From contig NW_014577457.1 in assembly GCF_000485595.1 (NCBI RefSeq), forward strand, positions 58,793 through 82,888: DNA of 24,096 nucleotides, given 5' to 3'. The DNA is from Priapulus caudatus. Its lineage: Eukaryota; Priapulida; Priapulimorpha; Priapulimorphida; Priapulidae. Each line of letters begins with the position of its first letter. Position 1 is the first letter of the stretch. The notes under the pieces were generated by a model that was given only the letters and a program-made list of their open reading frames with translations, was not told the origin of the DNA and ran no database searches. Below are positions 1 through 9,084 of this stretch, one piece after another. Made by a program: the position numbers and the translations under genes.

Positions 1-225
1 ATTTATGTCTTATTTCTCAGTAAATATTAGGGTAACCTAGGTCTTATTTCTCAGTAAATATTAGGGTAACCTAGGTCTGATTTCTCAATAAATATTACGG
101 TAACTTAGGTCTTATTTCTGCGTAAATATTAGGGTAACCTAGGTCCTACTTCTCAGTAAATATTAGGGTAACCTAGGTCTTATTTTTCAATAAATATTAG
201 GGTAACCTAGGTCTTATTTCTGAGT
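1..225. repeat. 34-bp tandem repeat array (copy 1)
   Basis: Six to seven tandem units with a 34-base period; successive starts of the CTTATTTCTCAG segment lie at 9 and 43. Each unit carries the core TAGGGTAACCTAGG, which includes the palindrome CCTAGG. Units differ by a few substitutions, for example TAAATATTACGG with AACTTAGG in the third. The array runs off the left edge and lies in the intron upstream of the first TIL exon. A second array of the same unit is at 5101-5341. Confidence 0.93.
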
Positions 226-236
226 TATTATTAGCA

Positions 237-510
237 CCTATTCACTTATAGCATAATCAATAACCTGTCGAGCATAATATGTCGCATAATATATAACCCT
301 AATATATCGCCTTATAATCTATATAGCCTAATCAATCTAGTCTAATCTGTAATCCGTCTAACATAATCTATAATATGGAGAAACATAACCAATAATCCCC
401 TTGTTCACAATCTGTAATTTGTCTAACATAATCTATTATTTGCTTAGCCTAATCTACAATATGTTTAATGTTATCTATAATCTTTCTAGCATAACCTGCA
501 ATATTGCTAA
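237..510. repeat. degenerate 21-bp AT-rich repeat
   Basis: A diverged array whose clearest part is 422-505, four consecutive 21-base units built around TCTAACATAATCTATAATATG-like words, with further units at about 335-380. It forms the end of the intron before the TIL exon at 595. The noisy copy is at about 5345-5645, where the same words appear with extra bases. Confidence 0.7.
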
Positions 511-594
511 CCTACGCTATAACCCTGATTAGCGTAACATGTTATCTGTTGAGCCCTTTCATGCAACTCACTGATCAACGGATGAACTTTGCAG

Positions 595-835
595 CGAAGG
601 AATGCATCAATGGTAAAGTTTGGAACGAGTGCAGTTCGCAGTGCCACCTGACGTGCCATAACACAGACACGGCTCTTCTCGATTCCTGTCCGTTCTCGTG
701 CGTTCCCGGGTGCGAGTGTCCGCAGGGCACATACCTCGACGTTGACCATTGCGTGCCGCAACAGGACTGTCCATGCTATTACCAGAAACTGCGCTACGAG
801 GCCGAGTCGACGATCAATTATCGCTGTAACGAATG
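595..835 (+). CDS. Exon A: TIL (trypsin-inhibitor-like cysteine-rich) domain
   Basis: Internal exon of a large extracellular mosaic protein. The acceptor AACTTTGCAG ends at 594 and the donor GTGAGT starts at 836, giving 241 bases that enter in phase 1 and leave in phase 2. The reading contains ECINGKVWNECSSQCHLTC, then CPFSCVPGCECPQG, then CVPQQDCPC. This is the cysteine spacing of a TIL domain, including the typical GC-x-CP-x-G turn. In hemolectin, VWF and SCO-spondin such domains follow each VWD-C8 pair. An open frame runs upstream to 504, but that part is probably intron because a good acceptor precedes the TIL homology. The exon is intact here; a frame-broken near copy is at 5729-5994. 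The family is confident, the exact gene name is not. Confidence 0.85.
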
Positions 836-839
836 GTGA

Positions 840-1190
840 GTACTGCACCGAGCTGATCAATGCTCTAATAATGTTTATCACGCGCACGCACCGCACGCGC
901 CACGCACGCCACGCTACGCACACGGGGCGCGCGGAGTACGCAGTGACACACCCACGAACGCCGCACACACACAACACACACACACACACGGCACACACAC
1001 ACACACACCACACCGCGCGCGCCACCAACACAGCACACACACACACACACAACACACGACACACACACAACACGACACACCACACCACACACCACAGCAC
1101 ACACCATTTACACCCCCATATATATATAGTATAATATATATATATATATAATACATATATATATATATATACATATATGGTATACCCGCT
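840..1190. repeat. CA-rich tract followed by (TA)n in intron A-B
   Basis: From about 860 to 1110 the + strand is almost only C and A with some G (CACACA and CGCACG runs). From about 1115 to 1190 it is TATATA. The open frames seen on both strands here are by-products of the repeat. The same composite follows the copied exon at 6020-6460, and a similar one follows the C8 exon at about 9950-10260. Confidence 0.9.
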
Positions 1191-1344
1191 AATTCATCTA
1201 GTGCATCAATATATATATTATTATAATATATATTGGATCACTAGGGTGAATTACGCAGCAGGCGAGTAATAATCAGATCTATATTGTATAATAATGTAAT
1301 GCGCTCTCATAAACAAGGATATAGAAGATAGGACGGACTTAGGA

Positions 1345-1510
1345 CGACTTCTGTTCGTCTCGTTCGGTTTGTTCGTTTCGTTCGTCTGTTTCGGTCTCGT
1401 TCGTTGCGCTGTATCGCTCGTTCGTTCCGTTCGTTTGTCTCGCTTTGTCTCGTTCGTTCGTTTGGTTAGTAGTTCGTTAATTATTTTTTTCGTTCGCTCA
1501 TTCGCTCACT
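1345..1510. repeat. degenerate TTCG-rich simple repeat
   Basis: Repeated TCGTTCG, GTTCGTT and TTCGTCT words with no strict period. It lies in the intron directly upstream of the polypyrimidine tract and acceptor of exon B at 1594. The noisy copy is at about 6560-6790. Confidence 0.8.
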
Positions 1511-1594
1511 GTTTTAATTTTTTTTGCTCGCACATTCCTCCAACGAACATTTCACGTACGCGCTCTCCTCTAAATCTGTGCATGTTATTTGCAG

Positions 1595-1871
1595 CGCGTG
1601 TAAGATGGGCATCTGGGAGTGCACGACAGAGCTGTGTAATGCGACGTGCGCCGTCATGGGCGGGCCGCATCTTAGTACCTTCGACGGACTGACGTACGAG
1701 TTCCCGGGCACCGGCTGCGAGTACGTCCTAGTCGAGTCACTTGACGAGATTCCTACGGATAGGAACAAACTGCGCGTGTCCATCTTCCCGGAAACATGCG
1801 GTGGTCCCGCTCGCTGCACAAGCACGCTATTCATAGAGATCCTACACACGCGCATAGGATTGGCTTCCGGG
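1595..1871 (+). CDS. Exon B: linker plus N-terminal part of a VWD domain
   Basis: The acceptor TTATTTGCAG ends at 1594 and the donor GTAAGT starts at 1872. The exon is 277 bases, entering in phase 2 (matching exon A) and ending in phase 0. It starts with a cysteine-rich linker, CKMGIWECTTELCNATC, then opens a von Willebrand D domain with GGPHLSTFDGLTYEFPG and CEYVLVES. VWD domains normally begin GDPH-x-x-TFDG. Here the first Asp is Gly, whereas the VWD at 15007 keeps GDPHY. The end reads through FPETCGG to a hydrophobic strand (ILHTRIGLASG), a normal mid-domain break. These domains mediate assembly of clotting and matrix glycoproteins outside the cell. No internal stop or shift. The noisy copy is at 6896-7202. 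Confidence 0.92.
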
Positions 1872-2382
1872 GTAAGTTGTTGCCATGGTAACGCTATGTA
1901 ACGTTGCGTAATGCTGATGTTAATGCTAATGTTGTGAGATGGCATTGTTGCCATGGTAATACTGTGTGATGCTGATTATAATATTAATGAGGGTACGATT
2001 GTGTCGTGGCTATGGTGATATTATGTAATCTCTATGATAATGCTGATGCTGTGCGACGAGGTTGTTGACATGCTACGCGCTAAATTAATGCAGTAAACAG
2101 ATATCCCATGAACTCTGTACGAACACGATCTCAAGTTGAATATTTCCGATCGCAGTCCTTTAGTTTTCCCACTAGGTGGCAGCACACATCATTGTTCTGC
2201 GAAGCAGTATTGATAACGATACGTCATATGTCTGTCCATGCTTGAGTATCGTTCGTTTATGCTCTTGGTCGATCTTCGGCTAATATCTTGAGGGGGGTGC
2301 ATCTTAAAGAGCACCAATGAGAGGAGGGTTTATCTCAAACTGACGCCTCACTAACAATATCTTTACTCTGGACTCTATGCAG
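1872..2382. other. intron B-C
   Basis: Bounded by GTAAGT at 1872 and CTCTATGCAG ending at 2382. The first part is a loose array of TGCTGATGTTAATGC-like words with repeated TTGCCATGGTAA (about 1879, 1947). I see no coding segment. The noisy copy is 7203-7776. Confidence 0.75.
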
Positions 2383-2556
2383 GGTCCGGTGACGGTGAAC
2401 GGTGACATGATACGGGTGCCGTACCGCAACCAAGATGTCCACATCAAACAAGTGTCCAGCATGATGATTCTTGTAGAAGGATTCGGTTTCGCCATCACGT
2501 TCGACGACTTTTCTCGATCGTACATCACTTTCACGCCATTCTACTTCACCAATCAG
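2383..2556 (+). CDS. Exon C: middle of the VWD domain
   Basis: A 174-base exon, 58 codons, phase 0 at both ends, between the acceptor ATGCAG and the donor GTAAAC. It begins GPVTVNGDMIRVPYRNQ and runs on through VSSMMILVEGFGF. This is the usual middle of a VWD domain (x-V-x-V-N-G-x-x-V-x-x-P, then the beta strands before the GLCG motif). The GLCG segment that should come next is not in this exon and was not found before 3328. The noisy copy is at 7777-7980. Confidence 0.88.
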
Positions 2557-3327
2557 GTAAACGTTTCAAACTCACTTTTACTCACGTACGTGGCAGCGTT
2601 ATCACGATCTGTTTTTAAGCTTAAACGAAGCGATACGAAAACCTTACGCTTATCCCGCTGGCCGCTGCAAAAGGAAACAATCTGTCAATCATTCCAAGAA
2701 AAGACTGATAGATCGATCGATTAATCAATAAATCAAAAAAACAATCGATAAGTCAAACGAACAATGAAAACTTGTCGGTTAAATGAGACAATGGAGAGGG
2801 ACACGTTCTGCGCGCAAAACGCGTTGTAAAGCGTTCTCTGCCAGCCTCTCCCCGTCACAACGCACGTCTAATAATTAACGTTTAATATTAATATTAATTA
2901 ATTTAATTAAAATTATTGTTATTATTAGTTATTATATTTAATTATAATAAGGAAGACATCAATAGTACATAAGAGAAGTAATGAAGGAAGGGCGAACGAA
3001 GATTTCGTAATAGCCGCCGCCACTTCACAAACTGTAGATTTCGGATTTCGTCATTGCAGTTGCTCTGCAGGCAAAAGCTATGTCTCTCAGTTTTAGCATT
3101 GCGCCCTCCGTTTATATTTTACATAAATTTCACAACTTCCTCATTGATAATATTCGCGAGCTCGCTGCTTTTATATCGAGTCCACCGCTTCGGCATTCGT
3201 CACCACTATAGAGAATAATTATATCTCCCTTTCTTGCCGTACTTCATTCATCTATAGTAGTATTGATTTCAAAAAACTATCAAATAATGTTATGGTGAGT
3301 GTAATACGGAAAATGTCTTTTTCGTAG
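2557..3327. other. intron C-E, probably a misjoin
   Basis: Up to about 2900 this matches the noisy copy (7981 to about 8360), including GCGTTGTAAAGCGTT and the CCCCGTCACAA word. After the AATTAATTTAATT stretch at 2880-2945 the two copies stop matching. No exon carrying the expected GLCG motif was found. Exon C ends in phase 0 but the next exon needs phase 1, so at least one exon is missing or the join is artificial. Confidence 0.6.
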
Positions 3328-3404
3328 ACGACTTTCTCTTGCCAAACGGTGGCAGTACCTCCAGTGAGATCGCATTCGGAAACGCATGGAAGGGCGACAT
3401 GATG
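3328..3404 (+). CDS. Exon E: C-terminal end of a VWD domain
   Basis: A 77-base exon after TTTTTCGTAG and before GTAAGA. It reads DDFLLPNGGSTSSEIAFGN, then AWKGDMM. The DDF-x-x-P-x-G ... FGN-x-WK pattern is the standard end of a VWD domain. It enters in phase 1, with G supplied upstream, and leaves in phase 0, compatible with exon F. The reading is clean. The upstream exon that should supply GLCG and the first codon base is absent between 2557 and 3327. Confidence 0.85.
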
Positions 3405-4108
3405 GTAAGAGATGCTTGGTGTCAGTCTTCTAGCCCGGGGCCTAACTAACAGTAAACCCGGGGTGTTTATGAAGTACTCGCTCTCATTCTGAACACTGCG
3501 CCGTGTCGCGTGATATGCGCTATTTATCGTGAAACGCTCGCGAAACATTCACGGAAGTTGGTCGGAGTTTATATCTATGTCACTAAGCGCTATACGTCCG
3601 TTCGAACTAATCATCCGTTCTTAAAGTCGGGCGACGTTGCGCCACCTGGATTGAACAGCGTATAAGTGAGTTGTGCAAATTGATTTCTGATTGGTTCTTG
3701 AAGTCAGGTGACCGAGCCTAAAATTCTGAATTTGTTATGAGATATATGGATATTATATATATGAATATATATGGATATTATATGGAATTCTATATTTTTG
3801 AAAATATCCAAGCAATACAAAAAAGACGATTGACGACAAAAATATAGTCAAATTGCAATCGGTACATTACAATACGAATTTATATTAACTTTATTTGTCG
3901 CCGTTAGTGATGTTACCTAGTTAATTTGCACCTGACTAATGAAATCTGTGAACGAGTACTTATTTGAAACAGAATTGAAAACTAAGTGATTTTATTTCTA
4001 TAGAATTCATACACGACATATGTAATAGAGACCGAGGTAAAAAGTCGAGCCTGAACATTTAGAATCTCTTGCTTTTCTGTCTTTTACTCTTCACGTTATT
4101 TGCTTCAG
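3405..4108. other. intron E-F
   Basis: AT-rich intron with TATATGGATATTATATATATG-like words around 3745-3785. I see no other feature. The minus-strand open frame over 3252-3548 overlaps exon E and has no recognisable product. Confidence 0.7.
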
Positions 4109-4231
4109 TGCATGGATTCTGTCATGCCCAAGGATAGATGCGTAGATAACATCACAACCTCGACGAGAGCTCAGCAGGAGTGCAGATTCATTGCGACTTC
4201 GTCGTCTGCGTTTGCACCATGTCACGATACG
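4109..4231 (+). CDS. Exon F: first half of a C8 domain
   Basis: A 123-base exon, phase 0 at both ends, between TTTGCTTCAG and GTACGA. It reads CMDSVMPKDRCVDN and then QQECRFIATSSSAFAPCHDT. The CR-x-I ... F-x-x-CH core is diagnostic of the C8 domain (eight conserved cysteines) that follows VWD in VWF, hemolectin, mucins and SCO-spondin. The reading is clean and splices in frame from exon E and into exon G. Confidence 0.9.
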
Positions 4232-4689
4232 GTACGATGAGTCACCTGATCACGTGATCGCAACGAAATTCTCTGTTTGCATTTCAAGGTCAAAATCGCA
4301 GAAAAAACGGGAGTGGGGTGGGAGGAAACGGAGAAACACGAACACGTAGCACGGAAAGTCCACTAAAACGAATTGTCTACCATCTGATGTTTGTTTTTAT
4401 TAACGATGAACCCCATCGTGCGTACGTAACGTTGAAGAATATGTGTATGATAGCTCGCTATCAGTAGCTTTCACAATTTTTTGTAAACAAAGAGTATTTA
4501 AGTTTGGAAATAAAGGCGGGTGAAGCATGTGCTTAGATAGCGTACTGCGCACGCGTACATAGCACGGAGGATTTGAAAAGAATGAAATTCAACCGTGGAT
4601 CGAATTCTCCTCGTATTTACCTATATGTTTCTACCGCCTCTCATTGTCTGTACTAACTGCTTCGTGTTTATTGCTGTTTTTTTATTTAG
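4232..4689. other. intron F-G
   Basis: The donor GTACGA is followed by the 12-base palindrome GATCACGTGATC (about 4248-4259). The acceptor TTTTTTATTTAG ends at 4689. Nothing else recognised. Confidence 0.7.
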
Positions 4690-4846
4690 ATTTTACCGGA
4701 CGTAGCCATTGAGAACTGCATTCACGACTTCTGTCATAATGATGCATCAGATGAGTCGGCGGCAGTCTGCAGCAATTTCGAGTACTATGCGGCAGAATGC
4801 ACAGACGAGAATATCATTCTGCAATGGAGGCACGCGTATCTATGCC
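4690..4846 (+). CDS. Exon G: second half of the C8 domain
   Basis: A 157-base exon, entering in phase 0 and leaving in phase 1 (C before GTACGT). It starts ILPDVAIENCIHDFCHND and ends YYAAECTDEN ... WRHAYLC. The C-x-x-D-x-C followed by YA-x-x-C and WR-x-x-x-x-C matches the second half of a C8 domain. Together with exon F it makes one complete, clean C8. The phase-1 end matches the start of exon H. Confidence 0.9.
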
Positions 4847-5076
4847 GTACGTAATCAATGCCGTACATAACCTGCTCCATGAATCTAGACTGCTAGAGTG
4901 ACGTATAAATCCGATTTTCATTATTTTAGTGCCAGTGTAATTTTCTTGATGTGAAACCACGGGGAAGATAATTCTACGTCATCGATTAGAATTGTAGATT
5001 GATTTTTAAGCCATGCAATCATTGAAATTAGATCTAATTAATGCTCCTAACCTTCGTGCTTGATCGTTCATAACAG
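4847..5076. other. intron G-H
   Basis: The donor GTACGT at 4847 and the acceptor CATAACAG ending at 5076 bound an ordinary AT-rich intron. Confidence 0.7.
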
Positions 5077-5100
5077 CTGATTGCAAAGTGACGATGGTCC
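5077..5100 (+). CDS. Exon H: start of a TIL exon, cut off at the duplication junction
   Basis: After AACAG the bases complete the codon left by exon G and read PDCKVTMV, the usual opening of a TIL domain following C8. At 5101 the sequence changes abruptly into the 34-bp intronic repeat (TATTAGGGTAACC), giving a stop within a few codons. There is no donor site. The real exon must continue elsewhere, so this marks an assembly break or an insertion into an exon. Confidence 0.65.
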
Positions 5101-5341
5101 TATTAGGGTAACCTAGGTCTTATTTTCAGTAAATATTAGGGTAACCTAGGTCTTATTTCTCAGTAAATATTAGGGTAACCTAGGTCTGATTTCTCAATAA
5201 ATATTACGGTAACTTAGGTCTTATTCTCAGTAAATATTAGGGTAACCTAGGTCTGATTTCTCAATAAATATTACGGTAACTTAGGTCTTATTCTCAGTAA
5301 ATATTAGGGTAACCTAGGTCTGATTTCTCAATAAATATTAA
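5101..5341. repeat. 34-bp tandem repeat array (copy 2)
   Basis: The same unit as at 1-225, with TAGGGTAACCTAGG cores, in about seven units. Several units are one or two bases shorter (TTATTCTCAG for TTATTTCTCAG). Confidence 0.92.
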
Positions 5342-5728
5342 GCAGCCCTTTAACTTATACATAATCAATAACACTCGTCGAGCATAATATGTCGCATAAG
5401 TATATAACCGCTAATAATAGTCGCCTTAATAATCTAATAGTGCCTAATCAATCTAGTCGCTAAATCTGAGATGCCGCTTAACATAATCTATAAATGGAGA
5501 AACATAACCAATAATTCCCCTTGATTCACAATCTGTAATTTGTCCTACATAAATCTAATTATGTTGCTTGAGGCCTAATCTAAATATGTTTAATGTTATC
5601 TATAATCTTTCTAGCATAAGCCTGCAATATGTGCTAACTACTACGGCTATAGACCCTGAATTACGTAACATGTTAATCTGTTGATCCCTTCCATGCAATC
5701 ACTGATCAAAGCGGATGAGACTTGACAG

Positions 5729-5994
5729 CGAGGAATGCATCAGGTAAAGGTTTGGAAAACGAAGTGCAGATTCGCAGTGCCGACCTGACGTGCCATAACA
5801 CAGACACGGCCTTCTACGATTCCTGTCCGTTCTCGTAGGCGGGACACGGCGGTGGCGAGTGTACCGCAAGGCACATAACCGTCGAACGTTGACCATTGCG
5901 TGCCGTCAGCAGGACAGGACGTCCCATCTATTACCAAGACAAACTGCCGCTAGCGAGCCGAGTCGACGAAATCAATTATCGCTGTAACGATGAT
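5729..5994 (+). pseudogene. Exon A': frame-broken copy of the TIL exon
   Basis: Matches exon A base for base apart from many inserted or lost single bases, starting after CTTGACAG and ending before TGAGT, where one G of the donor is lost. TIL cysteine codons can be followed only by changing frame several times. It cannot be translated as written. It is more likely a sequencing or assembly artefact than a true pseudogene, because the flanking introns carry the same kind of changes. Confidence 0.75.
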
Positions 5995-6019
5995 GTGAGT
6001 ACTTGCAACCGACTGATCT

Positions 6020-6460
6020 ATGTCTAATAATGTATACCAACAACGCACTGAGGCGCACGCGCACCACGCACGGCACGCATACGCCGCGACAGTACGCAAT
6101 GCACACACACAAACGTGCGCAACAATTCACAACACACAACAACACACGGACGCACAACACACAACAGGCGACACAACCACGCCACACAAGCACACACACA
6201 GCACACAGCACACACCATGACATACAACACAATCACATACAGCCGCCATATATATATATATAAACATATATATAAAATATTACATATATAAATACATATA
6301 ATATATTATAACATATAATATATCATATATATATATATGTTATAGTTCAATAGATATACCGGGTAATTCACGGCTAGTGATCAATATATTATGATCTATA
6401 TATATATATATTAGTAATATATATAGTATATATATATATAATATATAATATATTTGTATA
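6020..6460. repeat. CA-rich tract and (TA)n (copy 2)
   Basis: CA-rich from about 6040 to 6240, then TATA runs to about 6460 with the ACTAGTGATCAATATAT region between. It corresponds to 840-1230 but is rearranged in length, as expected for simple repeats in noisy reads. All open frames here are repeat by-products. Confidence 0.88.
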
Positions 6461-6559
6461 CACTAGGGTAATTACGCAGAGGGCAGTAATAATCAGATCT
6501 AATATTGTTATAGATAATGTAATTGCGTCTCATAAACAAAGGAATGGAAGATAAACCGA

Positions 6560-6790
6560 CCTTCTGTCCGTTCGTTCGATGTCGTTGTTCGTTCGTTGTG
6601 TTCGTTCGTGTCGTTCGTGTCCGCGTGTCGTTGCGTTCGTATCGTGCGTGCGTTTCGTTCCGTTCGTGATCGTTCGTTCGTCGCAGTCGTATCTCGTTCG
6701 TGTTGTCGTATTCATGTCTCGTCTCGTAATCGTTGTCGTTCGTTGTTTTAGTTAGTTTCGTCATAAGTGGATTTTTCGTTCCGCTCATTC
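6560..6790. repeat. TTCG-rich simple repeat (copy 2)
   Basis: Same TTCGTTCG-type composition as 1345-1510 and in the same position before the VWD exon. It is about 60 bases longer. Confidence 0.8.
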
Positions 6791-6895
6791 GCTCACAATG
6801 TTTTAGCATTTTTTTGCGTCGCACATGTCCTGCCAAGCGGAACATTTCACGTAACCGCGCTGGCTCTCTCTAAAATCTGTGCATGTTATTTGCAG

Positions 6896-7202
6896 CGGCG
6901 TGTACGAGATGCGATGCTGGGCAGTGCACGACAAGCTGTGTAAGTGGCGAACCGAGTGGCGAGCCGTCATCGGCGCGGGCCGCACTAGTACCGCTTCGAC
7001 GGACCTGACGTAACGAGTTCCCGGGGCCACCGAGAGCCTGCGAAGTACGTCTAGCGAGTCACTTGACGAATTCTACGGCGATAGAAACAAACTGCGCGTG
7101 GTCCATTCTTCCCGGAAACATGCGTGGTCACCCGCTCGCTGCATCAAAGCACGCTAAATTTCATAGAGATCCTACACATCGCGCAATAGGATTGGCTCCG
7201 GG
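6896..7202 (+). pseudogene. Exon B': frame-broken copy of linker plus VWD start
   Basis: Follows TTATTTGCAG and is followed by GTAAGTTG, like exon B, but is about 30 bases longer. The segment for the GGPH ... FDG motif (about 6970-7010) contains several extra bases, so no long frame exists. No evidence of a functional alternative reading. Confidence 0.75.
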
Positions 7203-7776
7203 GTAAGTTGTTGCGCATGGTATGACGCTAGTGTAAACGTGGCGTAAATGCTGATCGTTAATGCTCAGAGGTTTGTGGAGATGGCTACTATGTTGCCAAT
7301 GGTAAAATACTGGTGTGATGCTGATTAATAATATTCAATGAGCGGTACGGATTGTGTCCGTGGCTATGGTAGATATTATTAATCTCTATGGAATAAATCT
7401 GGATGGCTGGGTGCGACGAGGTTGTTGACATGGCTACGCGCTAAAGTTAATGGCAGTAAACAGATATCCATGAACTCTGTACGAACATCGGCTATCTCAA
7501 GTTGTATATTCCGATCGGCAGTCCGATTTAGTTTTCACCGACTAGTTGAGCACACAGCATCAATTGTATCTGGCGAGCAGTATTGAATAACGATACGTGC
7601 ATATGTCCTGTCCTATCGCTTGAGATATCGTCGTTTTATGCCTTGCAGTCGAATCTTCGGCTAAATATCTTGAGTGGGGTGCAAGCTTAAAGAGCACTCA
7701 AGATGAGAGGAGGGTTTATTCTCAAAAAAACTGAACGCCTCACTAACAATCGGATCTTTACTCGGACTCTATGCAG

Positions 7777-7980
7777 GGTCCGGTGACGGTGAACGTGAGC
7801 AATATGATAGCGGGGTGGCCGTCACCCGCAACCAAGAATGTCCCACATGCAAACAAAGTGTCCAGGCAATGATGACTTCTTGTAGAAAGATTCGGTTGTC
7901 GGGCCATCTACGTTATCGAACCGAACTTTGCTGTCGAATCGTACATCACTTCACCGCCTCATTCTACTTCACTCAATCAG
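7777..7980 (+). pseudogene. Exon C': frame-broken copy of the VWD middle
   Basis: Begins after ATGCAG with GGTCCGGTGACGGTGAACG, identical to exon C, then picks up extra bases every few codons. It ends before GTAAAG. It is 204 bases against 174 in exon C. The open frame running across its end from 7815 is accidental. Confidence 0.75.
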
Positions 7981-8339
7981 GTAAAGCGTTTCAAAACTCA
8001 CCTTTTACTCACGTACGTGGCCAGCGTTATCACGATCTGTTGTTTAAAAAGCTTACAATGAAAGCGCGATACAAAACCGTTACCCTTATCACGCGGCCGC
8101 CTGCAAAAGGAAACAATCTGTGCAATCGATTTCCAAGAAAAGAGCTGATAAGATCGAGTCCGATTAATGCAATAAATCAAAAAAACATCGATTACAGTCA
8201 AACGAACAATGAAAACTGTACGTTAAAATGAGACAATGGGAGAGGACACACGATTCTGCGGCAAAACGCGTTGTAAAGCGTTTCTCCTGACCAAGCCTCT
8301 CCCCGTCACAAAGGCACGCACCGTCTAAATAATTAACCG

Positions 8340-8470
8340 TTTAGATATTTAATATTTGAGAATCGAAATTAATTTAATTAATTAATTAATTAAGTAGATA
8401 AATCATATTAATTTAATTAATTAATTTAATTTAACTACGAATTTAATTTATGAAATTTAATAATATTGAC
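8340..8470. repeat. AATT-rich low-complexity stretch
   Basis: Runs of TTAATTAATTAA and TTTAATTTAA. The copied block loses similarity to 2880-2945 here, so this is the right-hand edge of the duplication. Confidence 0.75.
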
Positions 8471-8497
8471 GTGAATTATTCACAATTTAAAACCTAG

Positions 8498-8701
8498 TAA
8501 TTGCGTGTATGTGCGAGGACTCTCGCGGTACCTATTCAACTGGGAACGGCAGAATGACGACGCTGAACTGCGCCTGACGGTATATCAAATCCAAACGTTT
8601 TACGAGTTTGATTGCCAGAGCTTTTACAAATGGACCCGCAGTTGGCGAGGGATTCGCATGCACCATCAGTTCATGAACCCATGTGGAACGAATCAGTCCT
8701 G
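8498..8701 (+). CDS. Exon D': C-terminal part of a VWD domain with the GLCG region
   Basis: The acceptor AACCTAG ends at 8497 and the donor GTAAGT follows at 8702. As written one frame is open through most of the exon (VRGLSRYLFNWERQNDD). One-base shifts near 8524 restore the expected V-x-GLCG-x-Y ... NDD pattern of the VWD core. Further on, QSFYKWTR and HHQFMNPCGTNQSW resemble the FANKW ... PC-x-x-N tail after a VWD in hemolectin-type proteins. It is the exon type missing from the first module. Whether it belongs to that module or to a second one cannot be settled from this window. Confidence 0.6.
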
Positions 8702-8940
8702 GTAAGTGAACATTCATTTCGCGTGATGATACGTCCATGTGGAACGAACAGTCTGGTAAGTTGACATCATTACTGGTTGGTGAATCCATAGTGGAACGAA
8801 CAGTCTGTGTAAGTGAAATGCATTCGGTGATTGAGCCGCATTGAGTGAACAAACAGTCAGGTAAAGTAAAGCATGTATTCGGTGAATAGAACCCATGGTA
8901 ACGAACTAAGTCTGGGTATAAGTGAACAAACATTCGGGGT
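8676..8940. repeat. ~52-bp minisatellite containing an exon end and its donor
   Basis: About five imperfect units begin near 8683, 8739, 8791, 8845 and 8895, so the period is 50-56 bases. Each contains words like GTGGAACGAACAGTCTG followed by GTAAGTGAAC or a near match, then CATTCGGTGAAT. The first unit is the end of the VWD exon with its splice donor; the rest lie in the intron. Indels between units are frequent. Confidence 0.75.
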
Positions 8941-9084
8941 GTCAACCGGAGGTTAGGGTGAGCTGCGACAATAGGCTGTGGATATTGACTAAATATTCGG
9001 TAGGATCGATTGAAAAGTTATTAGAGCGCGATAGTAGATGATGAGTTAAGGGGCAATGATTCAAGTGAATTACGGTGAGCAGCA

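Larger units (their letters stand above)
5101..8360 (+). other. Near-duplicate of 1 to about 2900, insertion-rich
   Basis: The block repeats the 34-bp array, the 21-bp degenerate repeat, exons A-C and their introns in the same order and orientation. Differences are mostly isolated single-base insertions, with some deletions and few substitutions, and are as frequent in exons as in introns. Lengths: exon A 241 versus about 266, exon B 277 versus about 307, exon C 174 versus about 204, and A-start to C-end 1962 versus 2252. An excess of single-base insertions of 10-17 percent spread evenly is what raw single-molecule reads look like. Neutral decay would add substitutions at least as often. The right-hand end lies in the AATT-rich stretch around 8340-8400. 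Confidence 0.85.

Noticed and set aside
1-225. Telomeric DNA because of TTAGGG in the repeat
   Set aside because: The repeat period is 34 bases with one TTAGGG-like hexamer per unit and it lies inside a gene intron; a telomere would be a pure short repeat.
507-1174. Several long open frames on the minus strand rich in Cys and Val
   Set aside because: They are translations of the CA-rich intronic repeat and the reverse of exon A; no domain or splice logic supports them.
4248-4259. GATCACGTGATC as an E-box regulatory site
   Set aside because: A single short palindrome within an intron; chance occurrence is plausible and nothing else supports regulation.
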